DNA from: Clostridium amylolyticum
GTDB taxonomy: Bacteria > Bacillota > Clostridia > Clostridiales > Clostridiaceae
NCBI RefSeq assembly: GCF_900142075.1
Contig: NZ_FQZO01000001.1
Location: 186,001-250,000, forward strand
Direction: 5' to 3'
DNA: 64,000 nt
Both the position numbers and the translations under genes were made by a program. Below, piece after piece: positions 45,768-54,313 of the stretch; the stretch's first letter is position 1; the number at the start of each line of letters is the position of its first letter. Below the pieces are notes generated by a model. The model searched no databases. It saw only the letters and a program-made list of their open reading frames with translations, and was not told where the DNA came from.

Positions 45768-46211
45768 ATGAAAGATGAGAAGCAGGGAAAGCAAACAATA
45801 ACCGTAAAAACAACACTTAATGCACCTGTAGAAACAGTATGGAAATATTGGACAGAACCAGAACATATAAAAAAGTGGAATAATGCTTCAGAGGATTGGC
45901 ACACCACGGCGGCAGAAAATGATTTAAGAGTTGGTGGTAAATTTCTTTCAAGAATGGAAGCTAAAGATGGCAGTTTTGGGTTTGATTTTAATGGGATTTA
46001 TGATGAAGTGAAGTTATATGAGCTTATAGCTTACACTATGGCTGATGGAAGAAAAGTTGAAATTACTTTTGTATGTGGAGAAAATAAAACAGAGGTAACT
46101 GAAACTTTTGAAGCTGAAAGTACCCATTCTATTGAGATGCAGCAAGGAGGCTGGCAAGCAATTTTAGATAACTTTAAAAAATATACTGAAGGAGAACTAT
46201 ATAAAGTATAA
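45768..46211 (+). CDS. SRPBCC (AHSA1-like) domain protein
   Basis: 147 residues. VKTTLNAPVETVWKYWTEPEHIKKWNNASEDWHTTAAENDLRVGGKF and the closing GGWQAILDNFKKYTE are hallmarks of the AHSA1/SRPBCC hydrophobic-pocket fold. Ligand unknown. AGAGGTGAAGAG site. It is 39 bp ahead of a VOC-family gene, a frequent pairing in Firmicutes. Confidence 0.88.
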   Translation: MKDEKQGKQTITVKTTLNAPVETVWKYWTEPEHIKKWNNASEDWHTTAAENDLRVGGKFLSRMEAKDGSFGFDFNGIYDEVKLYELIAYTMADGRKVEITFVCGENKTEVTETFEAESTHSIEMQQGGWQAILDNFKKYTEGELYKV

Positions 46212-46250
46212 ACAGGATATTCCTTAAGTTTAAAATTAGGAGTGATTAAA

Positions 46251-46667
46251 ATGTCTGTAAAGACTTATATAAATTTTAATGGAAATTGTAGTGAAGCAGT
46301 AAATTTTTATGCAGAGGTTTTTGGAAGTGAAAAGCCTCAAGTTATGTTGTTTGGAGATATGCCATCAAAGGAAGGTACTCCACTTACTGAGAAAGAAAAA
46401 AATCTAGTATTACATGCTGAGGTGAAAATAAAGGATAGCTCAATAATGTTTTCAGATATTCTGCCAGGAATGTCTTTAGTTGTTGGAAATAATATAAGTT
46501 TAGTAATTAATAGTAGTGATATAGATGAAATTAAGGTAATATTCAATAAGCTTAAAGTGGGTGGTACTGTAGTAATGGAGCTTCAAGAAACTTTCTGGAG
46601 CAAATGTTATGGATTTGTAATAGATAAGTTTGGTATAGGATGGCAGTTTAGTTATGAAAATAAATAG
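46251..46667 (+). CDS. VOC-family (PhnB/glyoxalase-like) protein
   Basis: 138 residues. YINFNGNCSEAVNFYAEVFGSE at the start and SKCYGFVIDKFGIGWQFSYE at the end are typical of PhnB-like VOC proteins. ATG 46251 follows TTAGGAG; the GTG at 46242 lies within that region. Substrate unknown. Followed by a terminator. Confidence 0.88.
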   Translation: MSVKTYINFNGNCSEAVNFYAEVFGSEKPQVMLFGDMPSKEGTPLTEKEKNLVLHAEVKIKDSSIMFSDILPGMSLVVGNNISLVINSSDIDEIKVIFNKLKVGGTVVMELQETFWSKCYGFVIDKFGIGWQFSYENK

Positions 46668-46706
46668 TTATAAGTAGAATTCTATATGCAAATATTTTTT
46701 ATAATG

Positions 46707-46762
46707 CCTTCACCCCTTAGTTACTATATTTGTTTGAGTAGCTGAGGGGTGAAGGTATTTTT
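46707..46762 (+). terminator. Rho-independent terminator after the VOC gene
   Basis: CCTTCACCCCTTAG (46707-46720) pairs with CTGAGGGGTGAAGG (46742-46755) with a single wobble and extends into TTACT/AGTAG; TATTTTT follows. Confidence 0.88.
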
Positions 46763-46991
46763 AGTTACAATTAGTTAATTATTTAACTTAAAAAAATAAA
46801 TAAATTGATTTATAATAGTTGTTGCGATAAATGCGTAGGATTGTTAAAATATAATTAATCTTTAGAGTTTTTTAATGTTCTTAGTGGGAGCGAAAAAGTC
46901 CCTATGGGTATAAAGCATACCATTGCAGAAGAAATTTCTTAACTAAAGATTTATTGAAACAATGTATTAAGTACAGAAGGGAGAATATAAT
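46763..46991 (+). other. Leader region of the NifU-like/GGGtGRT operon
   Basis: No gene. AT-rich at first; around 46880-46930 a more balanced stretch (GTGGGAGCGAAAAAGTCCC) may fold as a small hairpin in the mRNA leader. No known riboswitch was recognised. Confidence 0.35.
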
Positions 46992-47684
46992 ATGATTTAT
47001 TCAACAGAAGTAGACAGAATGTGCTGCGTAACTAAAGGAGCAAATCACCCATCAGCTCCAATACCAGAAGAAGGAAAATGGGTTCGTGCTAAAGAAATAA
47101 AAGATATCTCCGGTTTAACACATGGTGTAGGTTGGTGTGCTCCACAGCAAGGTGCTTGTAAACTTACTCTAAATGTTAAAGATGGTATTATAGAAGAAGC
47201 TTTAGTTGAAACAATAGGATGTTCCGGAATGACTCACTCAGCAGCTATGGCATCAGAAATACTTCCAGGAAAAACTATACTTGAAGCATTAAATACAGAT
47301 TTAGTTTGTGATGCTATAAATACAGCAATGAGAGAGCTATTCTTACAAATAGTATATGGAAGAACTCAAACAGCTTTCTCAGAAGGTGGACTACCTATAG
47401 GAGCAGGTCTTGAAGATTTAGGAAAAGGATTAAGAAGCCAAGTTGGTACAATGTATGGAACAAAGGCTAAGGGAACTAGATTCCTAGAAATGGCTGAAGG
47501 ATATGTTACAAACATAGCTTTAGATGAAAACAATGAAGTTATAGGATATAAATTCGTTCACCTTGGAAAAATGATGGAAATGATAGGAAAAGGCATGGAT
47601 GCTAACGAAGCAAAAGAAAAAGCTACAGGTCAATATGGTAGATTCGATGAAGCTGCAAAAGTTATTGATCCAAGGCATGAATAA
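46992..47684 (+). CDS. NifU-like iron-sulfur scaffold protein
   Basis: 230 residues. Cysteines in RMCCVTKG, VGWCAPQQGACKL and ETIGCSGMTHSA recall the IscU/NifU scaffold fold, with EEALVETIGCSGMTHSAAMAS the clearest match. The N- and C-terminal parts differ from standard IscU. AGAAGGGAG site. It is 21 bp before the GGGtGRT gene, its regular partner. An iron-sulfur or other metal-cluster role is inferred from the cysteines. Confidence 0.8.
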   Translation: MIYSTEVDRMCCVTKGANHPSAPIPEEGKWVRAKEIKDISGLTHGVGWCAPQQGACKLTLNVKDGIIEEALVETIGCSGMTHSAAMASEILPGKTILEALNTDLVCDAINTAMRELFLQIVYGRTQTAFSEGGLPIGAGLEDLGKGLRSQVGTMYGTKAKGTRFLEMAEGYVTNIALDENNEVIGYKFVHLGKMMEMIGKGMDANEAKEKATGQYGRFDEAAKVIDPRHE

Positions 47685-47705
47685 TATATAAGGAGGACGA
47701 GTGAA

Positions 47706-48707
47706 ATGGCATTATTTGAAAGTTATGAAAGAAGAATTAATCAAATAACACCTGTACTTGAAAAGTACGGAATGAAAACTATAGAAGAAGCTAAAGCTGT
47801 ATGTGATGAAAAAGGAATAGATGTTTATAACATAGTTAAATCAACTCAGACAATATGCTTTGAAAATGCTTGTTGGGCTTACATATTAGGAGCAGCAATA
47901 GCTATAAAGAAAGACTGTAAAAAGGCTGCAGAAGCAGCAGAAGCTTTAGGAGAAGGCTTACAAGCTTTCTGTATTCCAGGATCTGTTGCAGATGATAGAA
48001 AAGTTGGTATAGGGCATGGAAACTTAGCAGCTATGCTTCTAAGAGATGAAACTAAATGTTTTGCATTTTTAGCAGGACATGAATCCTTTGCTGCTGCTGA
48101 AGGAGCTATAAAAATAGCTGAAAAAGCTAACAGAGTTAGAAAAGAGCCATTAAGAGTTATACTAAATGGTCTTGGAAAAGATGCTGCTTACGTAATTTCA
48201 AGAATAAACGGATTCACATATGTTGAAACAAAATTTGATTATTATACAGGAAAATTAGAAGTAGTAAGAGAAGTTCCTTTCTCAAAAGGTCCAAGAGCTA
48301 AGGTTAAATGCTACGGCGCAGATGATGTTAGAGAGGGAGTTGCTATAATGCACAAAGAGGGCGTTGATGTATCTATCACTGGTAACTCAACTAACCCAAC
48401 AAGATTCCAACATCCAGTAGCAGGAACTTATAAAAAAGAATGTGTTGAATTAGGTAAGAAGTACTTCTCAGTAGCATCCGGTGGTGGTACTGGAAGAACT
48501 CTTCACCCAGACAACATGGCAGCAGGTCCAGCTTCTTACGGTATGACAGATACTATGGGAAGAATGCACTCAGATGCTCAATTTGCAGGTTCATCATCAG
48601 TTCCAGCTCACGTTGAAATGATGGGACTTATAGGCATGGGTAACAACCCAATGGTAGGAGCTTCTGTGGCAGTAGCTGTTGCTGTAGAAGAAGCAATGAA
48701 TAAATAA
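47706..48707 (+). CDS. GGGtGRT family protein
   Basis: 333 residues. Carries the name-giving ASGGGTGRTLHPDN near residue 260, as well as conserved IPGSVADDRKVGIGHGNLAAM and FLAGHESFAAAEGAIKIA. The family is widespread in anaerobes next to the NifU-like gene and has no known biochemical activity. Codon use is strongly biased to A/T-ending optimal codons, suggesting high expression. Ended by a clear terminator. Confidence 0.9.
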   Translation: MALFESYERRINQITPVLEKYGMKTIEEAKAVCDEKGIDVYNIVKSTQTICFENACWAYILGAAIAIKKDCKKAAEAAEALGEGLQAFCIPGSVADDRKVGIGHGNLAAMLLRDETKCFAFLAGHESFAAAEGAIKIAEKANRVRKEPLRVILNGLGKDAAYVISRINGFTYVETKFDYYTGKLEVVREVPFSKGPRAKVKCYGADDVREGVAIMHKEGVDVSITGNSTNPTRFQHPVAGTYKKECVELGKKYFSVASGGGTGRTLHPDNMAAGPASYGMTDTMGRMHSDAQFAGSSSVPAHVEMMGLIGMGNNPMVGASVAVAVAVEEAMNK

Positions 48708-48717
48708 GAATACCCCT

Positions 48718-48748
48718 AAACCTCTGATTTATCAGAGGTTTTTATTTT
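48718..48748 (+). terminator. Rho-independent terminator after the GGGtGRT gene
   Basis: AAACCTCTGAT (48718-48728) pairs perfectly with ATCAGAGGTTT (48731-48741), then a T run. Confidence 0.9.
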
Positions 48749-48832
48749 TTAAAGCTTTATAGAAACATATAAAAACTCACTGATAATACACAAGTAATAC
48801 ACACTCGTAATACACAAATTTTAATAAAAAAA

Positions 48833-48993
48833 TTATTTTATTTTTTCAATCTCTTTCCTTAGTTGTTCTATTGTTCTATGAGTATAAACTTTTTCTGTTG
48901 TATCTTCAATTGCGTGACCTACAATCAATTTAAGAATATATTCATTCATATCAATTTCCTTGGCAAGTGTAAAAATAAAATCTGTTATGATAC
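48833..48993 (-). pseudogene. Relic of a tyrosine recombinase (integrase C-terminus)
   Basis: On the minus strand the last 50 codons read IVGHAIEDTTEKVYTHRTIE, with the GH-x and catalytic Tyr region (VYTHRTIEQLRKEI) of phage-type integrases. A stop codon lies just upstream in frame and the rest of the protein is gone. No attachment site could be recognised. Confidence 0.7.
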
Positions 48994-48996
48994 CTT

Positions 48997-49113
48997 ACCT
49001 GGAAAGATTATAAAAAGCATATAGTTACATTTGAATGTGAAGAATATGAAGATCTCAATATAGAGTTTATGCTTTATGGGTGGGAGAAATATGGTGAGTA
49101 TCATCAAAAGTAG
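48997..49113 (+). pseudogene. Orphan gene fragment
   Basis: An open stretch reading TWKDYKKHIVTFECEEYEDL and ending in MLYGWEKYGEYHQK, then TAG. No start or ribosome binding site; it abuts the recombinase relic, so it looks like the tail of a gene cut by a past deletion or insertion. Not recognised. Confidence 0.4.
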
Positions 49114-49294
49114 TTTAAGTCGGAATATGATTATGTTACGAACTAGTTAATAAAATTTGATCTTTGAAAACTGAATAATGCGGTATTTATAAAATATGTT
49201 ATAATTTATTTAAAAATATAGAAAAGCTTGGAATTGAATGTGAAATGAAACAATAACAAATTTCATATGTTGAGATGAATGGAGGCATACGAAA

Positions 49295-49783
49295 ATGTCA
49301 AAAAAGTCCAAAGAAGTTTATGATTTCTTAAATAGAATGGAGATTAAATTTAAATTTATTGAGCATAAGGAAGTATATACTATTGATGATATGATGGAAC
49401 TTAACTTACCTGATACTGATGTTATAGCAAAGAATCTATTTGTTAGAGATGATAAAAAACGTAATTATTATTTATTGGTTATCCGCCAAGAAAAGAAAGT
49501 TAACTTAAAAAAGTTAAAAGAAAAAATTTGTTCAAGGCCTCTTAGCTTTGCTTCTGAAAATGATTTAAATTCTATTTTAGGACTTTCTAAGGGTTCTGTA
49601 ACACCCTTGGGTATAATTAATGATGATGAGCGAAAAGTAAAGGTAATACTAGATAAGACATTTAATGAAAGTATTATAGGGATTCACCCAAATGAAAATA
49701 CAGCAACAATATGGGTTAATGTAGTAGATTTGGTGAAGATGATTAAGCAGCATGGTAATTCTGTAGAGTTTATAGATATTTAA
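49295..49783 (+). CDS. YbaK/ProX-type aminoacyl-tRNA deacylase (PrdX-like)
   Basis: 162 residues. FIEHKEVYTIDDMMELNLPDTDVIAKNLFVRDDKKRNYYLLVI and GLSKGSVTPLGIINDDERKVKVILDK are typical of the ProX/PrdX editing domain, which hydrolyses wrongly charged Ala- or Cys-tRNA(Pro). The gene stands alone here, between relics. Proline reductase genes, often near prdX in Stickland fermenters, are not in the window. Confidence 0.85.
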   Translation: MSKKSKEVYDFLNRMEIKFKFIEHKEVYTIDDMMELNLPDTDVIAKNLFVRDDKKRNYYLLVIRQEKKVNLKKLKEKICSRPLSFASENDLNSILGLSKGSVTPLGIINDDERKVKVILDKTFNESIIGIHPNENTATIWVNVVDLVKMIKQHGNSVEFIDI

Positions 49784-49855
49784 GACTTTAAATTTCGGTT
49801 TGCTAATGAGTTTCTTATTCGTATATTATTAGGGTGAAAATAAATAACATATTAG

Positions 49856-49896
49856 AATATCGCATTATTCAGAAATGAGTATGCGATAATTTTTTA
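49856..49896 (+). terminator. Rho-independent terminator
   Basis: TATCGCAT (49858-49865) pairs with ATGCGATA (49881-49888), followed by a T run to 49896. Confidence 0.75.
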
Positions 49897-49911
49897 TTAA
49901 GGAGGGATAGT

Positions 49912-50310
49912 TTGGATAGTTATAATGATTTAATAAAGTTAATAGATATAATACACGCATTCTTTTCAACAATAAGCTATAATTTAGAAGGGAATAAATG
50001 GGGAAGCAAATATCCAATGTTAATGAATGAATTATATTAAGGTAAATTAAGTTGGGAAAATGCTAGTGAAGCAATTGAAGAATTAAAAATAATTAAGGAA
50101 GAATTAAAAAAATTTAGTCCAGAGTATGTAGTATGGGATATTGAAGACATAAGCAAGGAACTACCGTGGGAAAATAATATAAGTAGTGATATTACTGATT
50201 TATCTAATTATTTCATAACTAGTGATGGTAGAGATTTGATAAGTATAATTTTAATGGCACTAAATGATTCTATGTCAGAAAAAGTAGATATTGAAATAGT
50301 GAATATCTAA
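49912..50310 (+). pseudogene. Imm70-like immunity protein gene with in-frame stop
   Basis: TTG 49912 (behind AAGGAGG) opens a frame of 132 codons broken only by TAA at 50038-50040 (codon 43). The product, MDSYNDLIKLIDIIHAFFST onward, with KLSWENASEAIEELKIIKEEL, VVWDIEDISKELPW and TSDGRDLISIILMAL, fits the Imm70 family of immunity proteins from polymorphic toxin systems. No toxin gene is adjacent. A nonsense mutation, or a read-through, explains the break; no other damage is visible. Confidence 0.7.
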
Positions 50311-50442
50311 ATGCTTAATAAACAATAGCTCAGCAGGTAAAGTAAAAGACAAGAAGAGTAAACAAGTTAATATAGAATCCTACGGAGTGTTCTATTTCCT
50401 AGCAGTTCAAAAGATTCAAGTTTCATCCAGAGAAACTCCTAG

Positions 50443-50565
50443 AAATCAGTTTTACTAAAATACTACAAGAGAAAAGTTTCAGAAGGTAAAACTAATATAC
50501 AAGCATTAGTCTGTGTAATGAGAATATTTAGTAACATAATCTACCCAATGGTGAAGAATAAATAA
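50443..50565 (+). pseudogene. Relic of an IS110-family transposase (C-terminus)
   Basis: Reads LLKYYKRKVSEGKTNIQALV then CVMRIFSNIIYPMVKNK and a stop, the usual C-terminal end of IS110-type transposases. The upstream part (50311-50442) contains further decayed, frame-broken sequence. Confidence 0.6.
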
Positions 50566-50697
50566 AATACCGATAGTAGGATAAAAAACACTGTATAGGA
50601 GTAGAGATAGTTTCAAGTGGGGGTGAGAGGTGGAGATTTTAACACGACTTTATTGTTTATGTACAACATCCTTGTGGGATAACAATGAAATTTAATT

Positions 50698-50752
50698 AAG
50701 GCTGAGTAGCCATGAAGGGTTTCACCTTTCATTAGCTGCTCAGCCTTTTTAA
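50698..50752 (+). terminator. Strong terminator hairpin
   Basis: AAGGCTGAGTAGC (50698-50710) pairs with GCTGCTCAGCCTT (50735-50747) with one wobble; an inner arm ATGAAGG/CCTTTCAT extends it; T run after. No intact gene lies directly upstream, so it is probably left from a lost gene. Confidence 0.75.
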
Positions 50753-50939
50753 TTTTCCTAGAGTAATATTATATTGGAATGAATACATAAACATAGCGAA
50801 AAAAATATTTCAGTAAATTGTGTGAAATTTTAAGAATCAAACTCAATTTTATATACTTACTATACCACAAAATGGAAAAAAATTCAAGTCTTGTTCTTCA
50901 GTTGTTTAGGGTGTATTAAGTATAGTGAGGTGATTAACA

Positions 50940-51853
50940 ATGGAAAGAAAAAGTATGACTGCCCTGGTAAGTGCGTTTTCTAGGGCATACCATTCAGAAA
51001 ACAATGATATGAAAATTTTTAATGACAGTATTGCGAAATTGCTCTTGTCTGAATCAGAGTACAATGAAATAGCAAAAAGTATGTCCGGTGAAATTATGTT
51101 TTTTAACCCATCCTTCGTAGGAAGTGAAAATGAAGCATTGCGATGGATAGTAGACAATCAGTTGTCACCATCTCCCCTTGGGAGAGCAGCATTTACTGAA
51201 AAAGTACTGAAAACTGCGGTATCTATTGGAGCAATGCAGTATTTGATTTTTGCAGCAGGGTATGATACTTTCGCATATCGTCAACCGTACTGGGCAAATA
51301 GGCTTCAAATTTTTGAGATTGACCATCCTGCTACTGCAAAAGATAAACAAGCAAGATTAGCTAAAAGTGGTATATTGCCGCCAAACAACATTGATTATGT
51401 TGAAGCTGACTTTACAAAAGAAATGTGGCAAACTGCTTTAATGGGTAATGCAAATTTTGATAAAAGTAAGATCAGTTTTTGCAGCTTACTGGGTCTATCC
51501 TACTATCTTTCAAAGCAAGTATTTACAGAAATGATTTCCGTAATGGGAGAAATGGTTCCAAAAGGTAGTTCCCTTGTTTTTGATTATCCAGACCAAGACA
51601 CCTATACCGAAAAAGCAGGAGAACGGGCAAAAAACAAGCAATTCTAGCAGGAGGAGCAAAGGAGGCTATGCTTGCAAGCTATTCCTATGAAGAGATGGAA
51701 AGTTTGCTTTCAAATTGTGGCTTTCTAATATATGAGCATTTAGAACCCAGTGAAATAACCAAGCAATATTTCCACCATTACAACAAAGCAAATCCCCACC
51801 ATCCAATGACAGCTTTTGATAATGTAAACTATTGTTTGGCAGTAAGAAAATGA
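50940..51853 (+). pseudogene. Leucine-carboxyl-methyltransferase-like SAM methyltransferase, frameshifted
   Basis: Two frames, 50940-51647 and 51668-51853, together make one class I methyltransferase of the LCMT/PPM family (FAAGYDTFAYRQPYW, FEIDHPATAKDKQARL, VFDYPDQDTY, then MLASYSYEEMESLLSNCGFLIYEHLEPSE). They are joined by an A6 run in GCAAAAAACAAG at about 51627-51636; a seventh A would restore a frame reading RAKKQAILAGGAKEAML. Either a real slip mutation, a sequencing error, or slippage expression. ATG 50940 has AGTGAGGTG upstream. Confidence 0.75.
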
Positions 51854-52035
51854 GAATTTTACTCTAAAACTAGCCGATGAAATACATAGCAGTAGGTGAT
51901 GGAGATATACTTTTTGATATGAAAATTTTAATATGATAGTGTAATGATAAAATATAGTTTACAAAAGAGGACATCAAAAGCGAGGAATAAAAACCCTTAA
52001 TGTATTATGCTCTTTATAGGAGAGGAGGTAAAGGA

Positions 52036-52902
52036 ATGGAGTGGTTGAAAAAATTAAGCAATGCTATAGACTACATAGAATGCAATCTGGACAGTGAGAT
52101 TTCCTATGAGGAAGCCGCTAAAATTGCCTGTTGTTCAACCTATTATTTTCAGCGAATGTTTTCCTATGTAGCGGGTATTTCGTTGTCGGATTATATACGT
52201 CGTCGAAGAATGACACAGGCTGCGTTTGAGTTACAGTCTACGGATGCAAAAGTATTAGATATAGCTCTGAAATATGGCTACTCTTCCCCAACATCATTTA
52301 ATCGTGCATTCCAAAATGTCCATGGAATTTCTCCAGTTGCTGCAAAGAACCAAGGAAGTGCGCTTAATGCTTATCTTCCAATCAAATTTTCAGTACAAAT
52401 TACAGGAGGTAGTGCTATGAAGTATAGAGTTGAAGAAAAAGAAGCTATGCGAATTGTTGGCATCCGTATTCCTTTAACAGAAGATATGGAGAAAAATCAA
52501 AAACTTGTTCCTGCTTTTTGGAGTGAAGTTCTACAAGATAGTAAGTTTTCGGAGATCTGCCAGTTGTCAAATCAATCCCCCCATGGGGTGTTAGGGATTA
52601 CTGCTTATGAGAAATACGGAGAGGTTTATTATTATATAGCATCTGCAACGGATAAGCCCATACCTGAGGAAATGTTGGAATATGAAATACCCGCTGCAAC
52701 ATGGGTGATTTTTGAAAGTGAGGGACATTTCAAAGAGTCAGTGCAAAGTATCTTCAAACGCTTTCTTACTGAATGGTTACCTTTTTCTGGATATACCTAT
52801 GCAGAGCTGCCAGATATTGAGGTATATCCAATTTGCAAAGGAAGCCCACAAGCCGGTCATTCCGAAGTATGGATTGGAGTGAAAAATGAAAAGGAGAATT
52901 GA
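52036..52902 (+). CDS. AraC-family regulator with GyrI-like effector domain
   Basis: 288 residues from ATG 52036, behind AGGAGGTAAAGG. N-terminal AraC DNA-binding domain (IDYIECNLDSEISYEEAAKIACCSTYYFQRMFSYVAG and second helix-turn-helix VLDIALKYGYSSPTSFNRAF), C-terminal GyrI/effector-binding domain (YRVEEKEAMRIVGIRIPL, WVIFESEGHF, ISVGVKNE-like end). First gene of a four-gene operon with a GyrI-like protein and an ABC-2 exporter, so it probably senses the exporter's substrate. Confidence 0.92.
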   Translation: MEWLKKLSNAIDYIECNLDSEISYEEAAKIACCSTYYFQRMFSYVAGISLSDYIRRRRMTQAAFELQSTDAKVLDIALKYGYSSPTSFNRAFQNVHGISPVAAKNQGSALNAYLPIKFSVQITGGSAMKYRVEEKEAMRIVGIRIPLTEDMEKNQKLVPAFWSEVLQDSKFSEICQLSNQSPHGVLGITAYEKYGEVYYYIASATDKPIPEEMLEYEIPAATWVIFESEGHFKESVQSIFKRFLTEWLPFSGYTYAELPDIEVYPICKGSPQAGHSEVWIGVKNEKEN

Positions 52903-52905
52903 TTT

Positions 52906-53361
52906 ATGGAATATCAGATTGAGATAAGAGATATTGAACCAATACGTGTTGCATATATTAGGTACAACGGAATTGCAACCGGATCAAACAAAGTTTTTCC
53001 CAATGTTTTTAAGTCTATCCGTGGGAAAACAAATGGAGCACCATTCATAAGCTACATTGTAATGAACCAAGAAACCAAAATGGGTGAAATGGAGTTATGT
53101 GTGCCCACAGCAGAAGTTCCTAGTGGAAATGGGATTGAAGTAAAAGAAATGCCGCGTATCAAGGCTGTTTGTGTTACACATATTGGCCCTTACGAAACCA
53201 TATATAATGCCTATGAAGCAATAAATACGTACGTTACTGAACATGGATTACAATTACAGCTGCCATTCAGGGAAGTGTTTATCAAAGGACCAGGAATGAT
53301 TTTAAAAGGAAATCCAGATAGATATATTACCCAAATTATATTTCCCATCAAGGAGGATTAA
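52906..53361 (+). CDS. GyrI-like small-molecule-binding protein
   Basis: 151 residues. EIRDIEPIRVAYIRYNGIATG, MPRIKAVCVTHIGPYETIYNAYEAI and a C-terminal QIIFPIKED are typical of stand-alone GyrI/SbmC-like domains that bind hydrophobic drugs. Three bases after the AraC gene, one base before the ABC ATPase gene. Possibly sequesters the same compound the operon exports. Confidence 0.85.
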   Translation: MEYQIEIRDIEPIRVAYIRYNGIATGSNKVFPNVFKSIRGKTNGAPFISYIVMNQETKMGEMELCVPTAEVPSGNGIEVKEMPRIKAVCVTHIGPYETIYNAYEAINTYVTEHGLQLQLPFREVFIKGPGMILKGNPDRYITQIIFPIKED

Positions 53362-53362
53362 A

Positions 53363-54313
53363 ATGACGGCAATCCTTGTTGAAAACCTAGTAAAAAAATA
53401 TAAGAACGGTGTACAGGCGTTAAAGGGTCTTTCTTTGACGGTAAAGGAAGGGGAAATTTATTCTCTGTTGGGACAAAACGGAGCCGGGAAATCTACTCTC
53501 ATTAATGTGCTAACAACCTATTTGCATCCAACTTCTGGTAGTGTAACTATGCTAGGTAAAGATATTTACAGCGGAGCTGCCGCAATCCGTACCGATATTG
53601 CCTGTGTCGCTCAGCGAATTTCCATTGATACTTGCCTGTCCCTTACCGACAATATGATGTTTCAAAGCAAGCTATATAAAATTCCAAAAGTTGAAGCAAA
53701 AAAACGAATGGAAACATTGATTAACTGTTTTGAACTGGAACGGTATTTAAAATATCCCGTTGCTTCTTATTCTGGAGGCGTAAAAAGGCGCCTTGACATA
53801 GCTCTTAATATGATGTCAAACCCCAAAATTTTGTTTTTGGACGAACCCACTGTTGGTATGGATATTCAGTCACGTATGGCCATGTGGGATATGATGAAGA
53901 AAATCAGAGATGATTTTGGAACAACTATTTTTTTTACAACCCACTATTTAGAAGAGTCTGACAGCCTAAGCGATACAATCTGTATTATGAAAGATGGAAA
54001 AGAAGTAATACAGGGTACGCCTCATGCTCTCCGTGGATATCTGCGGCAGGATATGGTGAAAATAAGCTTTGCAGGCGAGGAAGAGGCAAAAGATTGTTTA
54101 AAGTTACTAAAAAGTGAATTTATTAATGAAAAAGCTCACTTGGGAAAGGATGAAATCCTTATAAATTCAGAAAACAGCCATGGGGATTTAAAAATAGTCA
54201 ACCGTTGGTTATTAGAGAATAGTATTGCTTTCATGGGGATAGAAATTGTGCAGCCCACTTTAGAAGATGTTTTTATAAGGTTGACAAGTAAAAATGAAGA
54301 GGAGGGCAACTAA
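53363..54313 (+). CDS. ABC-2 type exporter ATP-binding protein (DrrA-like)
   Basis: 316 residues. Walker A GQNGAGKST, signature YSGGVKRRLDIA, Walker B ILFLDEPTVGMD, H-loop TTHY, and a C-terminal DrrA-type extension (PTLEDVFIRLTSK). AAGGAGG inside the end of the GyrI gene serves ATG 53363. Overlaps the permease gene by one base. Confidence 0.93.
   Translation: MTAILVENLVKKYKNGVQALKGLSLTVKEGEIYSLLGQNGAGKSTLINVLTTYLHPTSGSVTMLGKDIYSGAAAIRTDIACVAQRISIDTCLSLTDNMMFQSKLYKIPKVEAKKRMETLINCFELERYLKYPVASYSGGVKRRLDIALNMMSNPKILFLDEPTVGMDIQSRMAMWDMMKKIRDDFGTTIFFTTHYLEESDSLSDTICIMKDGKEVIQGTPHALRGYLRQDMVKISFAGEEEAKDCLKLLKSEFINEKAHLGKDEILINSENSHGDLKIVNRWLLENSIAFMGIEIVQPTLEDVFIRLTSKNEEEGN

Noticed and set aside
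46880..46930. Possible riboswitch in the leader of the NifU-like gene
   Set aside because: Only a short hairpin is visible; no known riboswitch core could be matched.
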